Source: Roseinatronobacter monicus (GTDB lineage: Bacteria > Pseudomonadota > Alphaproteobacteria > Rhodobacterales > Rhodobacteraceae). Taken from it: 64,000 nucleotides of DNA. The position numbers were made by a program, and so were the translations under genes. The stretch is from positions 3,157,001 through 3,221,000 of the forward strand of contig NZ_VFPT01000001.1 of the NCBI RefSeq assembly GCF_006716865.1, given 5' to 3'. The notes beneath the pieces were generated by a model. The model worked only from the letters and a program-made list of their open reading frames with translations. It ran no database searches and was not told the origin of the DNA. This document shows positions 29,835 through 39,213 of this stretch, piece after piece. Every line of letters begins with the position of its first letter. Positions within the stretch are counted from its first letter, which is position 1.

Positions 29835-30095
29835 ACATTTGGCCTAGGGAGGGGGCGATCGTCGGCGCCGCTTGGCGATCACAACGTTTCAAGCGTATTT
29901 TTTGATCATTTTGCCGGTCTGGACTGTTTGACCCCAGACGGGCGCGGTGTTCTGGTGGACACCCTGTGTTGCAGCTCGGACCCGAGCATCCATGTCATCG
30001 GCGATGTCGCGACATTCCCGATTGCTGATCTCGCCGCCTCGCCTCAAACCCCAACGCGGCTTCGTCCTGCCGCCCCTTGCGTTGGCGCCGCCTGA
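29835..30095 (+). pseudogene. Remnant of an FAD-dependent pyridine-nucleotide reductase
   Basis: An 87-codon stop-free frame with no start codon contains a stretch (29916-30020) strongly like the end of the FAD domain of ferredoxin/rubredoxin reductases: PDGRGVLVDTLCCSSDPSIH followed by VIGDVATFP, the third FAD motif. Sequence before and after it has no family character, and the frame ends at TGA 30093. The rest of the 442-base space (29771-30212) holds the hairpin at 29796 and a short open frame (30077-30271, + strand) that I do not recognise. Best read as a gene relic. Confidence 0.5.
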
Positions 30096-30212
30096 TCTAC
30101 AGCCCCGGCCCCTTGCCGCTGATCGGGCAGTCGCTCACCGTGTTCAAAAGCGGACATATCGGTCCGATGCTGCGCAAGCAGGGGATCAGGTGTCACTTTC
30201 CTGCGCCAAACC

Positions 30213-32600
30213 CTAGCGTTCCTGCGCAAAGACCCGCAACAACTGGCCGGGCCCACGCCGCCACAGTCTGACCGCAGGCAGCAGCGCCGCGAGCAGGACG
30301 GCGACACCGGCCCACAGCCCCAACCGCGCCCAATCGGCGGGAAAAACCTGCATGGGCAAGCGCCAGCCAAAGGCCTGCACATTGATGACCGACAACAGCA
30401 CCTGCGCCAGCAACAGGCCCACAGGCAATGCGAAAATCATCGTCAACAGACCCAGCGCCAACGCGCGCGCCAGTTCCAGTGCTGCCAGATGCCGCGTTGT
30501 CAGCCCCAGCGCCCAAAGCGGGGCCAGCTGCGCCAATCGCATGCCAGATAGGGTCACAAGGGCGGCGAACAGCGCAAGGGCCGCCACCGAAAGCGTCAGC
30601 ACATTCAGCGCGCGGGTAATCAGGAATGTGCGCTCGAATATGGTCAGCGACAGCGCTTTGGCCTGCGCCTGATCGGTGATCTGGGGGCTGGGCAGGCCGA
30701 AATCATCCTGAAGCGCGGCGATCAGGCGGGGTGCATCCTCGGTGCGGATGGCGAATTGCCGGATGGGCGTGTCAGGATAGGCCGCTTCAAAACGCTCCAC
30801 CGACAGCACCGCCTGCGCCAGCGGGTTGCCATAATCGGGATAGGCGCCCAGCACTGGCACAGGGCCGATCCCCGGCAAATCGAGCATCGACGTGCCGGGG
30901 CGCAGCCCCGCGCGGCGGTATAGTTGTTCATTGACCAGCACCCCCTCGCCCGCCGCCAACTTGTCCCAAACATCCGCCACAGGGGCAATCAGGGGCCAGT
31001 TTTCGCGGAAAGTGGCGTGATCCTTCATCGCATAGACCTGCCCCGGCTGGCCCGCGAGCGTGGCGTCGATGCGCTGCATGGGCAGAATGGCATCGGCGCG
31101 CGGGCTCAGGAAAGCGTGCAGGGCCTCAGCCTCGGTCTGGCTGCGGGGCAAGACATTGACCTCGGCCACCAGCCGCAGGTCCAGCCAGTCGATAAACGTT
31201 GCGCGAAAGCTTGCGACCATCGTGCCCACCCCGATATTGGCCGACAGGGCCAGCATCAGCGCCATCAGCGCCAGCGACAGGCGCGGCAGGTTCTGGCGGC
31301 TGTCGGCCCAGAACCACTGCGCAACAGGTGTGCGGGCCATGCGTTCGGCCCCTGCCAGCACGGCGGCCAGCACCAGGGGCACGGCCAGCGCCGCCGCCAA
31401 CAGCGTGGCGGCCAGCAAGGTGAAACCCGCAACCAGCCCAGCGCCCCACAGTGCCAGAACCACGGCCAGCCCCGCCAGCGCTACAGCGGCCCCGCCCTGC
31501 ACACGCATTGTCCGCGCCGAGGCATGCGCCCATGCGCGCGGCTGCGCGGGGGCCAGCACAGGCATATGCCACAACCGCCACAGCGCCTGCGCGCCTGCCA
31601 GCGTTGTGCCTGCCAAGGTCATGCCCAAGCCCGCCAGCGCCCAAAGCGGGTCAAAGCGAAGCGTACCGGGCACAGGCGCGCCATAGAGGCCGCGCAGCGT
31701 AAGGGCGACATCCGGCAACAGGGCCGCAGCCAGCAGATAGCCCAGCCCAAGCCCCACAGCCCCCGCGACCAGCGCAAACAGGATCATCTCACCTGCAAGG
31801 CAAGCGGTCAGATGGCGCAGGGGCAGGCCAAGGGCGCGCAGGGTACGAAACATGGCGCGGCGCTGCTCGAACGCCAGACCAACGGCAGAATGCACAATGA
31901 ACAGCCCCACCGCAAAGGCCAACAAGCCAAAGGCCGTCAGGTTCAGATGAAAACTGTCGGTCAGCCCCGCCAGTTCGGCCCCGTCTTCGGGCGAGATCAG
32001 GCGCAGATCGGGCGCAACCACTTCAAGCGGTGCCAGCCCTTGGGGCTGCGCGGGCGCAAGGGTTAGCCGAGTGATCCAGCCCTCCGCCCCCAGAAGGGAT
32101 TGCGCGGTGGAAATATCGACCAGCACCGTGCCGACAGGCAGGGCCGGGGTGGCGCGCAAGGGCCGGTCGGTTGGCCCGATTTCCTCAAGGGTCTGCGGAT
32201 GGGCATACCCCAACCCGTCAAAAAACCCTTCCAGATCCGATGCGGCCAATGCAGGGCCAATCCCCCCCGGTGCGCTGACCGGATCAATCCCCAGCACGGT
32301 TACACGCCCCGTGCCCATGCCCGCGCGCCCCTCGATCACGGGCGAGACGAGCCACCCCGCGCGGCGCAGGCGCGCGAATTCGGCTTGATCCATCTGGCCA
32401 GAGGCATGTTCAAGCCGCGCTGTGCCGCCATCCGACACCACACCTTCGGCGGTGGCATAGGCGGCGCGGGCCTCGGCGTTCAGGGCCTGCACGCCGGACC
32501 ATAGCGCGGTTGCCAGCGCCAGCCCCGCCAGCAACATGGCCAGTTGCAAGGGCGCGCGCCGCCAATGCGACACCAGCGCCGAGAGGGCGGCCCCGGTCAT
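30213..32600 (-). CDS. FtsX-like ABC transporter permease
   Basis: Membrane protein of 795 residues in the MacB/LolC-E type permease class, with an N-terminal segment, a large periplasmic domain, a central set of membrane segments and a second repeat ending near the C-terminus (roughly ten hydrophobic segments). ATG 32600 is used because it overlaps the ATPase stop (ATGA); upstream sequence lies inside the ATPase gene. Typical FtsX stretches include AVGLAFEQRRAMFRTLRALG and a mirrored TLSGMRLAQLAPLWALGL. Large two-repeat permeases of this kind move lipids or lipoproteins, or act mechanically. Substrate unknown. Confidence 0.85.
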   Translation of the reverse strand: MTGAALSALVSHWRRAPLQLAMLLAGLALATALWSGVQALNAEARAAYATAEGVVSDGGTARLEHASGQMDQAEFARLRRAGWLVSPVIEGRAGMGTGRVTVLGIDPVSAPGGIGPALAASDLEGFFDGLGYAHPQTLEEIGPTDRPLRATPALPVGTVLVDISTAQSLLGAEGWITRLTLAPAQPQGLAPLEVVAPDLRLISPEDGAELAGLTDSFHLNLTAFGLLAFAVGLFIVHSAVGLAFEQRRAMFRTLRALGLPLRHLTACLAGEMILFALVAGAVGLGLGYLLAAALLPDVALTLRGLYGAPVPGTLRFDPLWALAGLGMTLAGTTLAGAQALWRLWHMPVLAPAQPRAWAHASARTMRVQGGAAVALAGLAVVLALWGAGLVAGFTLLAATLLAAALAVPLVLAAVLAGAERMARTPVAQWFWADSRQNLPRLSLALMALMLALSANIGVGTMVASFRATFIDWLDLRLVAEVNVLPRSQTEAEALHAFLSPRADAILPMQRIDATLAGQPGQVYAMKDHATFRENWPLIAPVADVWDKLAAGEGVLVNEQLYRRAGLRPGTSMLDLPGIGPVPVLGAYPDYGNPLAQAVLSVERFEAAYPDTPIRQFAIRTEDAPRLIAALQDDFGLPSPQITDQAQAKALSLTIFERTFLITRALNVLTLSVAALALFAALVTLSGMRLAQLAPLWALGLTTRHLAALELARALALGLLTMIFALPVGLLLAQVLLSVINVQAFGWRLPMQVFPADWARLGLWAGVAVLLAALLPAVRLWRRGPGQLLRVFAQER

Positions 32601-33265
32601 GGCGCATCGCCAAGCTGGCCTGCGCGCAGATGTGCGCGCGACGTACAGCGTGCGGCAAGTCGCGGGGAATGCGTGACCAGCAATAACGCGGCCCCTGCCT
32701 GCGCGGTCAGATGCAGCATCAGGTCCAGCACCTGATCGCCAGTCGCCTCGTCCAGATTGCCTGTCGGCTCGTCCGCCAGAACAAGGGCGGGGCGTGCGGC
32801 AAGGCACCGCCCGATGGCAACGCGCTGTTGCTGGCCGCCGGACAACTGCTCGGGGTAGCGCTGCAACAAGCCCTCCAACCCAAGACGCTGCGCCAGATCC
32901 GCAACGAACGCAGCATCCGCTTTGCCCGCAAGCCGCACCTGAAACGCCAGATTGGCCCCCACATTCAAGGACGGAATCAGATTGAACTGCTGAAAGATCA
33001 ACCCCACCTGCCCCCGACGCAAGCGCGCGCGCCCCGCATCGCCCATCGCGGTCAGATCATCCTGTGCGACACGCACCTGGCCTGCATCGGGCTGTTCCAG
33101 TCCGGCGGCGATGTGCAAAAGCGTCGATTTGCCACTGCCGCTTTCCCCTGTCAGCGCCAGTGACTGGCCAGCCTCCAGCCCCAGCGACACATGTTTGAGC
33201 ACCTCGACGCGCCCTTCGGCGGTGTCAAAACTTTTGGATATGTCGCAAAGGGTCAGCGCTTTCAT
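32597..33265 (-). CDS. ABC transporter ATP-binding protein (LolD/MacB type)
   Basis: ATPase of 222 residues driving the FtsX-like permease. It has Walker [11 protein letters not shown]-loop [11 protein letters not shown], signature [19 protein letters not shown] and Walker [14 protein letters not shown], all normal for the LolD family. It overlaps its partner by four bases. The true cargo is not indicated by neighbours, so naming it lolD would be too specific. Confidence 0.9.
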   Translation of the reverse strand: MKALTLCDISKSFDTAEGRVEVLKHVSLGLEAGQSLALTGESGSGKSTLLHIAAGLEQPDAGQVRVAQDDLTAMGDAGRARLRRGQVGLIFQQFNLIPSLNVGANLAFQVRLAGKADAAFVADLAQRLGLEGLLQRYPEQLSGGQQQRVAIGRCLAARPALVLADEPTGNLDEATGDQVLDLMLHLTAQAGAALLLVTHSPRLAARCTSRAHLRAGQLGDAP

Positions 33266-33322
33266 GAAGCCTCCTGTATCCAGCAGAGTTTAGGCCTTGG
33301 CAATACGGTTTCCAGCCGCGCT

Positions 33323-33389
33323 GGGGGGCTGTCTGCCCCCCGCCATGCAAAGCATGGCCCCCCCGAGAGTATTTGACGCAAGAAAATGA
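33323..33389. repeat. Palindromic intergenic element with shared 23-base motif
   Basis: This 143-base space holds two adjacent hairpins, GGGGGG/CCCCCC (33323-33341, 7-base loop) and GCCATGC/GCATGGC (33342-33358, AAA loop), then GAGTATTTGACGCAAGAAAATGA (33367-33389 in two parts: GAGTATTTGACGC, AAGAAAATGA). The last motif recurs in reverse orientation at 63654-63676 with about 19 of 23 matching bases. I take this as a dispersed intergenic element of the genome; it also may terminate transcription into the PPK2/ABC gap. Confidence 0.5.
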
Positions 33390-33408
33390 TACGGGCGGGG
33401 GGAATGTA

Positions 33409-34320
33409 TCAGGTGCCGTCATCCCACAACTCTGCGTCCCAGATTGCGGGGGTGCCGCAGATTTCAGGGTCGGGCGGGGTGACATTGGCTGCATCTTTCA
33501 GCGCATAGGGCAAGGTGCCAAGGATATGTTGCAGCACCGCAAGGCGCGCGCGATACTTGTCTTCCGAGCGGATGACGGTCCAGGGGGCGTGCATGGTATG
33601 GGTGCGCTCGAATGTCTGGGCGATGGCATGAGTGTAGCTGTCCCATTTGGCCAAGCCATCGATATCAATTTGAGAGAGTTTCCAGTGGCGCATCGGGTTA
33701 CTTTCGCGCGCCAGAAGGCGGCGGAATTGCTCTGCGCGCGACACATTCAGCCAGATCTTGATCAGATGCACGCCGTCCCCGACCAGCATACGTTCAAACT
33801 CTGGCACCTGATGGAAGAAACGGGCGCGCTGATCCGGGGTGCAGAAGCCGAAGACATGCTCGATCACGGCGCGGTTGTACCATGACCGGTCGAACAGCAC
33901 CATTTCACCCCCCGCAGGCAGGCGTTCGACATAGCGTTGAAAGAACCATTCACGCCGCTGGCGGTCGGTGGGCTTTGGCAAGGCCTCGACCCGGACGGTG
34001 CGCGGGTTGGTGACTTCGGTGATGCGGTTGATCGCTCCGGATTTGCCTGCCGTATCGCGCCCTTCAAAAATGACGATCACACGCTGCTCTGTCTCGGCCA
34101 GCCAGTGTTGCAGTTTGGCCAACTCGAATTGCAGCGGTTGCAGCGCGTCCTGATAGTCGGATTTCTTCATCCAGCGCGGATAGGGGTAGTTGCCGGCCAG
34201 CGTGTCGCGCTTGCGCGCATCCTCTATGGTGCAGCGCAGGGATTGGGGCGCTTTCTGTGTCAGATACTCTGTCACTTGCCCGTCAAACGGCATTGGAATC
34301 GCGCTCATCTGTGCCCCCAT
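33409..34320 (-). CDS. ppk2: Polyphosphate kinase 2 (PPK2)
   Basis: Transfers phosphate between polyphosphate and nucleotides, usually making ADP/ATP or GDP/GTP. It has 303 residues in a single PPK2 domain. Walker A is FEGRDTAGKSG (residues 85-95), Walker B-like VLFDRSWYNRA and lid residues in FFQRYVERLP are present. Two starts are possible: ATG 34320 or ATG 34308 (after GGGGGC), four codons apart. It stands alone between the ABC pair and a tRNA gene. Confidence 0.9.
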   Translation of the reverse strand: MGAQMSAIPMPFDGQVTEYLTQKAPQSLRCTIEDARKRDTLAGNYPYPRWMKKSDYQDALQPLQFELAKLQHWLAETEQRVIVIFEGRDTAGKSGAINRITEVTNPRTVRVEALPKPTDRQRREWFFQRYVERLPAGGEMVLFDRSWYNRAVIEHVFGFCTPDQRARFFHQVPEFERMLVGDGVHLIKIWLNVSRAEQFRRLLARESNPMRHWKLSQIDIDGLAKWDSYTHAIAQTFERTHTMHAPWTVIRSEDKYRARLAVLQHILGTLPYALKDAANVTPPDPEICGTPAIWDAELWDDGT

Positions 34321-34371
34321 GTGCTGATCCTGTCAGCAAAGGGGTAAACGCGTCATGATGCAAGGGGTTGC

Positions 34372-34445
34372 TGGAGCGGGCAGCGGGAATCGAACCCGCA
34401 CCAAGAGCTTGGAAGGCTCATGTGATACCATTTCACCATGCCCGC
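34372..34445 (-). tRNA. tRNA-Gly (anticodon TCC)
   Basis: The reverse complement folds as a 74-base cloverleaf with encoded CCA. Acceptor arms are GCGGGCA and TGCCCGC, discriminator T then CCA. The anticodon loop is CTTCCAA, anticodon TCC, and the T-arm GCGGGTTCGATTCCCGC is perfect. The D-arm carries GGTGAAATGGTATCAC. It lies between the PPK2 and MFS genes. Confidence 0.95.
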
Positions 34446-34480
34446 ACTGCCCCATCAGCTACCAGCAGCCCAAGCGCGGG

Positions 34481-35677
34481 TCAAGTACCCAGCGCCCCAC
34501 GACGCGGCAGGAAAATGGTCGTCAGCCCCAGAAGCGGCAGAAATGCGCAGGCCTGATACACCCATGCGATGCCGCGAAAATCGGCCATCACGCCAAGGAA
34601 CGCCGCAGCAATCCCGCCCATCCCGAAAGCAAAGCCGAAAAAGATACCCGCCACCAGCCCCACGCGACCGGGCAACAACGCTTGCGCAAAGACCACGATC
34701 GCCGGAAAGGCCGAGGCGAGGATGATTCCAATGATGACCGACAGCACCGCAGTGGCTTGCAGCCCGACATAGGGCAGCATCAGCGTAAACGGCAGCACCC
34801 CAAGGATCGAGAACCAGATCACCACCAGCGGGCCAAAGCGGTCGCCCACCAGCCCGCCCAGCATAACCCCGGCGGCACCGGCGGCCAGAAACAAAAACAG
34901 CATTTGCTGCGCAGGCACGATGCCCAGATCGAAGCGGTCGATTAGAAAGAATGTGTAATAGCTGGAAATGCTGGCGGTATAGGCATTCTTGCTGAAGGTC
35001 AGGATGGTCAGCACCACCAGCGCCACGATAACGCGGTTGCGCGGCAGACCATGGGTTTGCGTCAGCCGCCCCTTTGCAGCACTGGCCCGCGCCAGATTGC
35101 CATACCATAGGCCCACACGGTTCAGAATAATCATACCCACCAGCGCCATCACAGCAAAAGCCGCAACACTTGGCCGCCCCAGCGGCACCACAATAAACGC
35201 GGCCAGCAATGGCCCGAGGGCCGATCCGAAATTGCCCCCGACCTGAAACAAGGACTGCGCTGTGCCGAATTTGCCGCCAGAGGCCAGCCGCGCAATGCGG
35301 CTTGATTCCGGGTGAAACACGGCCGAGCCGATGCCGATCAGCATCGCCCCCGTCAGCAGCCCCCCGTAACTGGTCGCAAAGGCCAGCAGAATTAGCCCGA
35401 ACAGCGTAGCGCCCATGCCGATGGGCAACGATTGCGGCATGGGGCGGCGGTCTGTCACCAGCCCGACAAACGGTTGCAACAGCGAGGCTGTGACCTGGAA
35501 CGCAAAGGTCATCAGCCCGATCTGCCAGAAACTCAGGTCAAACTCCAACGCGAGCAGCGGGTAGATGGCGGCCAGCAGCGATTGCATGATGTCATTGATC
35601 ATATGGCACAGGCTGATCGCAACCAGCACCAGCCATGTGGTTCGCTCGGCTGTCGGTGTCTCGGCACTGAGGCTCAT
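34481..35677 (-). CDS. MFS transporter, fosmidomycin-resistance (Fsr) type
   Basis: Efflux-type major facilitator of 398 residues with about twelve hydrophobic segments. The N-terminal CHMINDIMQSLLAAIYPLL, GLVTDRRPMPQSL loop and GIGSAVFHPESSRIARLASGG motif are characteristic of the Fsr group. Fsr proteins export fosmidomycin, but natural substrates in this lineage are unknown. It stands as a single gene, its 3' end 35 bases from the tRNA. Confidence 0.87.
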   Translation of the reverse strand: MSLSAETPTAERTTWLVLVAISLCHMINDIMQSLLAAIYPLLALEFDLSFWQIGLMTFAFQVTASLLQPFVGLVTDRRPMPQSLPIGMGATLFGLILLAFATSYGGLLTGAMLIGIGSAVFHPESSRIARLASGGKFGTAQSLFQVGGNFGSALGPLLAAFIVVPLGRPSVAAFAVMALVGMIILNRVGLWYGNLARASAAKGRLTQTHGLPRNRVIVALVVLTILTFSKNAYTASISSYYTFFLIDRFDLGIVPAQQMLFLFLAAGAAGVMLGGLVGDRFGPLVVIWFSILGVLPFTLMLPYVGLQATAVLSVIIGIILASAFPAIVVFAQALLPGRVGLVAGIFFGFAFGMGGIAAAFLGVMADFRGIAWVYQACAFLPLLGLTTIFLPRRGALGT

Positions 35678-35746
35678 GGCAAGAACCCTTCACATGTTCA
35701 CGAAGCGCGCATACTTCAGTGGCCAAATAATGACAAGGCAAGCCTG

Positions 35747-37174
35747 TTACAAAAGCGGAGAGGCCAGCGCGATGGTGTTGTTGCGCAGGCGTCGCAGCAT
35801 GGACCAGCCCATCACATCGAAGCTGTCGATCACAAGGGCGCGCTCGATATAGCTTTGCTGGCGCGCATCGAGCGCGGAAGTCACGTCAGAGCATTGAAAC
35901 AAAAGCGAATTCTCGTAATTTAGATCGAAACTGCGGTGGTCCAGATTGGCGGTGCCGATCATGCCGAACAGGCCGTCCACGGTGGCGATCTTGGAATGGA
36001 TCAGCCCCCCCTCGAACAGGTGGATGCGCACGCCTGCGCGCAGCAGGTCGGGATACAGGCTTTCGCTGGCGGCCCCCACGATCAGGCTGTCATTGCGCGC
36101 GGGCAGGATAAGATCGACCTGCACCCCCCGCTCGGCGGCAGAGCATATCGCCGTGTGCAACGCCATATCGGGCACATAATACGGCGTTGTCAGAAAAACG
36201 CGCTCGGTCGCGGCATAGATCATCGCGCGCAACGCGTCCGACGGGGTGGTGTATACATCATCCGGGCCAGAGGCGATGACCTGCGTAATCACCGATCCTG
36301 CCTGAGGTTCGGGCGCATCCTCGGCCAGAAGCGCGCTCAGGTCTTCCGAGTGGTGGGTCATCCAGTCATGCAGGAACACGGCTTGCTGCTGGCGCACGAC
36401 CGGCCCTTCCAGACGCATCAGGATATCGACCCACGGGGCAAAACGGGGCTTGATCGCAAAGGCCTCATCAGCGCAATTGCGACTGCCAACCCAGCTTAGG
36501 CGGTTGTCGACCACCACGATTTTGCGATGGTTGCGCAGGTCAAGCCGCCGGAACAGCAGGCTGATGAACGGATTGCCGACAGGTGCCGCGCGCTCCAGCG
36601 CGACGCCTGCGCCCTGCATCCGTCGCCACAAGGGCGAACGGATCAGATGCCGCGCACCGTGGTCATCAACCAGCACGCGGCACGCCACACCGCGCCGCGC
36701 CGCGCGGCACAGGCAATCGGCCATGCGCGTGCCTGTTGTGTCGGGCAGCCAGATATAAAACAGCACATGCACATGGTCCTGTGCGCTGTCGATGGCCGTA
36801 AACATGTCGTCCATCATCGCGTCCCCCTCGGCCAGAAGGGTCAGGCGGTTGCCTGCGACGGGAATAAAGCCGCTGGTGGCGTGTCCTGCGGCGAAACTGG
36901 GGCGGGCAGGCCCTTGCAGGGTCAGGGGCAGGTCGGGGCTGCTTGCCTGTGCTGCCAGCAATTGGTTGCGCACCTCGCGCATGCGTTCGCGCTTGGCGCG
37001 CTCCAGCCGGATTTCGCCAAACAGGAAATACGCGGCGATCCCTACACCCGGCAAGGCCGAGATAACCGTCACCCATGCCAGCCGCGCAGACGGCGTTAAC
37101 CCCGCGCGCAACAGCGCACGGACGATGAAGCTTATCTGCAAGAAAACAACCAGAACGACTGTTGCGCCTGCCAT
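35747..37174 (-). CDS. cls: Cardiolipin synthase (phospholipase D family)
   Basis: Condenses two phosphatidylglycerol molecules to cardiolipin in the inner membrane. It has 475 residues: two N-terminal hydrophobic segments, then two HKD motifs, NHRKIVVVDNRLSWVGSRN and IHSKIATVDGLFGMIGTAN (H-x-K-x4-D). ATG 37174 is preferred since it leads straight into the first membrane segment after a GGGGTAAG stretch; ATG 37234 would add 20 polar residues. It is divergent from the CPBP protease gene. Confidence 0.9.
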   Translation of the reverse strand: MAGATVVLVVFLQISFIVRALLRAGLTPSARLAWVTVISALPGVGIAAYFLFGEIRLERAKRERMREVRNQLLAAQASSPDLPLTLQGPARPSFAAGHATSGFIPVAGNRLTLLAEGDAMMDDMFTAIDSAQDHVHVLFYIWLPDTTGTRMADCLCRAARRGVACRVLVDDHGARHLIRSPLWRRMQGAGVALERAAPVGNPFISLLFRRLDLRNHRKIVVVDNRLSWVGSRNCADEAFAIKPRFAPWVDILMRLEGPVVRQQQAVFLHDWMTHHSEDLSALLAEDAPEPQAGSVITQVIASGPDDVYTTPSDALRAMIYAATERVFLTTPYYVPDMALHTAICSAAERGVQVDLILPARNDSLIVGAASESLYPDLLRAGVRIHLFEGGLIHSKIATVDGLFGMIGTANLDHRSFDLNYENSLLFQCSDVTSALDARQQSYIERALVIDSFDVMGWSMLRRLRNNTIALASPLL

Positions 37175-37318
37175 ACTCGACTTACCCCGCGATGATCCGA
37201 GCGCCAAATTGTCACGTTGCGCGGGCAGAGTCACGCAGACCTGTGCCAGAAACGCTTGAAGCCCTGTGTCATAGGCTATTTAAGACATGTGTTGTCCGGT
37301 ATTGCCCAAGGGTGTCTC

Positions 37319-38212
37319 ATGTTGCTCAAGCCACTTGTTTTTGATCGCTACGTTGCCCCGGCGCGGCTGCGCCCGCAGGTTTGGCGACTGGTAGTAGGGC
37401 TGGCGCTGGTGCTGGCGGTCTATATCCTGTGGATGGGGCTGATGGCCGGGGTGATCGGGGTGTCGCTTGGCGTCGACAGGCTGGAGGACATGCTTGGGAC
37501 CATTGGCACAGGCAGCACGCCGTCCTCGCTGATCCTGCTGCTGCTGACCTTTCTTGGCATGGCGCTGGGGGCATTCGCCGCCACACGCTGGCTGCACAAG
37601 CGCCCCATTGCCACGCTGTTCGGGCCGCGCGCGGTTGTGCTGCGCGATTTCGCAACCGGTTTCGGGATTTTCGCAGTGGTGGCTCTTCCCGGCATTATCT
37701 GGTTTTTCCTGACGCTGGATCTGACGCGCGGGGTGGCCTGGCCTGTCTGGCTGATGTTTCTGCCCTTGGCGCTGATCGGCCTGCTGATCCAGACCGGCGC
37801 GGAAGAACTTGTGTTCCGCGGGTATATGCAACAGCAACTGGCGGCGCGGTTTGCCTCTCGCTGGGTGTGGATGGTGTTGCCGTCGGTTATTTTCGGGCTG
37901 GTGCATTACTCGCCCGAAGAAATGGGCCAGTCTGTCTGGCTGATTGTTTTTGTGACCGGCTTTTTCGGGCTTCTTATGGCCGATCTGACAGCGCGGTCAG
38001 GGGCCATCGGCATGGCTTGGGGTTTGCATTTTGCGAACAATATGTTTGCGATTTTGCTGTTCACCACGGGCGAGGCACTGGACGGCATGGCGCTCTACCG
38101 TCTGCCCTTTTCGGTCAGTGATACAGAGGCGATCTTGCCAATGCTGGCCTTGGATATGGCAGGTATGTTACTTGTCTGGGCGATTTGCAGATGGGCATTG
38201 CGCGGGCGCTGA
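37319..38212 (+). CDS. CPBP family intramembrane glutamic protease
   Basis: Membrane protease-like protein of 297 residues with about eight hydrophobic segments. The three CPBP motifs are in order: [11 protein letters not shown] (EExxxR), [10 protein letters not shown] and GLHFANN. Bacterial relatives act in prenyl-type processing or bacteriocin immunity, but the client here is unknown. ATG 37319 is chosen because it starts the family-like N-terminus; a longer frame from 37217 is not supported. It lies 56 bases before accD. Confidence 0.85.
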   Translation: MLLKPLVFDRYVAPARLRPQVWRLVVGLALVLAVYILWMGLMAGVIGVSLGVDRLEDMLGTIGTGSTPSSLILLLLTFLGMALGAFAATRWLHKRPIATLFGPRAVVLRDFATGFGIFAVVALPGIIWFFLTLDLTRGVAWPVWLMFLPLALIGLLIQTGAEELVFRGYMQQQLAARFASRWVWMVLPSVIFGLVHYSPEEMGQSVWLIVFVTGFFGLLMADLTARSGAIGMAWGLHFANNMFAILLFTTGEALDGMALYRLPFSVSDTEAILPMLALDMAGMLLVWAICRWALRGR

Positions 38213-38268
38213 TTGCAATTCCCACGCCAGCCGATTATCTGAATGCCACCTTGCGCAGGGATGACCCG

Positions 38269-39213
38269 ATGAACTGGATCACCAATTACGTCCGCCCCAC
38301 GATCAACTCGCTGTTTTCACGCCGCGAGATGCCAGAGAATCTGTGGGAAAAATGCCCCTCTTGCGGCACGATGCTGTTTCACCGTGAACTGACGGAAAAC
38401 CAACGCGTGTGCAATTCTTGTGGCCACCACATGACAGTCAGCCCGCGCGAACGCTTTGCCGGGTTTTTCGATGGGGGGATGTATACGGAAATTTCGGTGC
38501 CCCAGCCGATTACGGACCCGCTGCATTTCCGCGATCAGAAGAAATACCCCGACCGCATGAAAGCCGCGCAAAAGCAGACCGGCGAGAAAGAAGCGATGCT
38601 GGTTGCCGAAGGCGAAATCATGCGCACCCGAATTGTCGCTGTCGCGCAGGATTTTGAATTCATGGCCGGGTCAATGGGCATGCATGTCGGCAATGCCATC
38701 ATTGCGGGCTGCGAACATGCGATCAAGCGCAAGCTGCCGCTGGTGCTGTTCTCGGCTGCGGGGGGCGCGCGGATGCAAGAGGGCATCTTGTCCCTGATGC
38801 AGATGCCGCGCACGACCGTGGCCGTTGATATGCTGCGCGAAGCGGGTTTGCCTTATATCGTGGTGCTGACCAATCCCACCACGGGCGGCGTGACGGCCAG
38901 CTATGCCATGTTGGGCGATGTCCAGATTGCCGAACCGGGCGCGCTGATCTGCTTTGCAGGCCCGCGCGTCATTGAACAGACCATCCGCGAAAAACTGCCC
39001 GAGGGATTCCAGCGCGCTGAATATCTGCTGGAACACGGCATGTTGGACCGCGTCACACCCCGCCCGCACCTGCGCACCGAGATTGCGACGATACTGCGGA
39101 TGCTGGGCGGCCTTGGGCCGGTTGTGCATGGCGACCTGCCACGCCCCGACCCTGCCGCAATCATCGAGGCAGCGCAGGCCGAAGCGGCTGCGCAACCCCC
39201 CGAGGAAAAATGA
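38269..39213 (+). CDS. accD: Acetyl-CoA carboxylase carboxyltransferase subunit beta
   Basis: Transfers carboxyl from biotin to acetyl-CoA in fatty acid synthesis, with AccA. It has 314 residues. The N-terminal zinc ribbon has C29, C32, C48 and C51 (KCPSCG, VCNSCG). The crotonase-like core has [22 protein letters not shown] and [20 protein letters not shown] 38269 with AGGG upstream gives the normal N-terminus; upstream in-frame codons overlap the CPBP gene. It overlaps folC by four bases, the common accD-folC pair of Rhodobacterales. Confidence 0.95.
   Translation: MNWITNYVRPTINSLFSRREMPENLWEKCPSCGTMLFHRELTENQRVCNSCGHHMTVSPRERFAGFFDGGMYTEISVPQPITDPLHFRDQKKYPDRMKAAQKQTGEKEAMLVAEGEIMRTRIVAVAQDFEFMAGSMGMHVGNAIIAGCEHAIKRKLPLVLFSAAGGARMQEGILSLMQMPRTTVAVDMLREAGLPYIVVLTNPTTGGVTASYAMLGDVQIAEPGALICFAGPRVIEQTIREKLPEGFQRAEYLLEHGMLDRVTPRPHLRTEIATILRMLGGLGPVVHGDLPRPDPAAIIEAAQAEAAAQPPEEK

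Noticed and set aside
30077..30271. Short + strand frame after the reductase relic as a gene
   Set aside because: No ribosome binding site and no recognisable family; it runs into the 3' end of the FtsX-like gene.
30924..32066. Long + strand frame opposite the FtsX-like permease
   Set aside because: Composition is a mirror of a high-GC membrane protein gene (Gln/Arg/His-rich) and has no recognisable domain.
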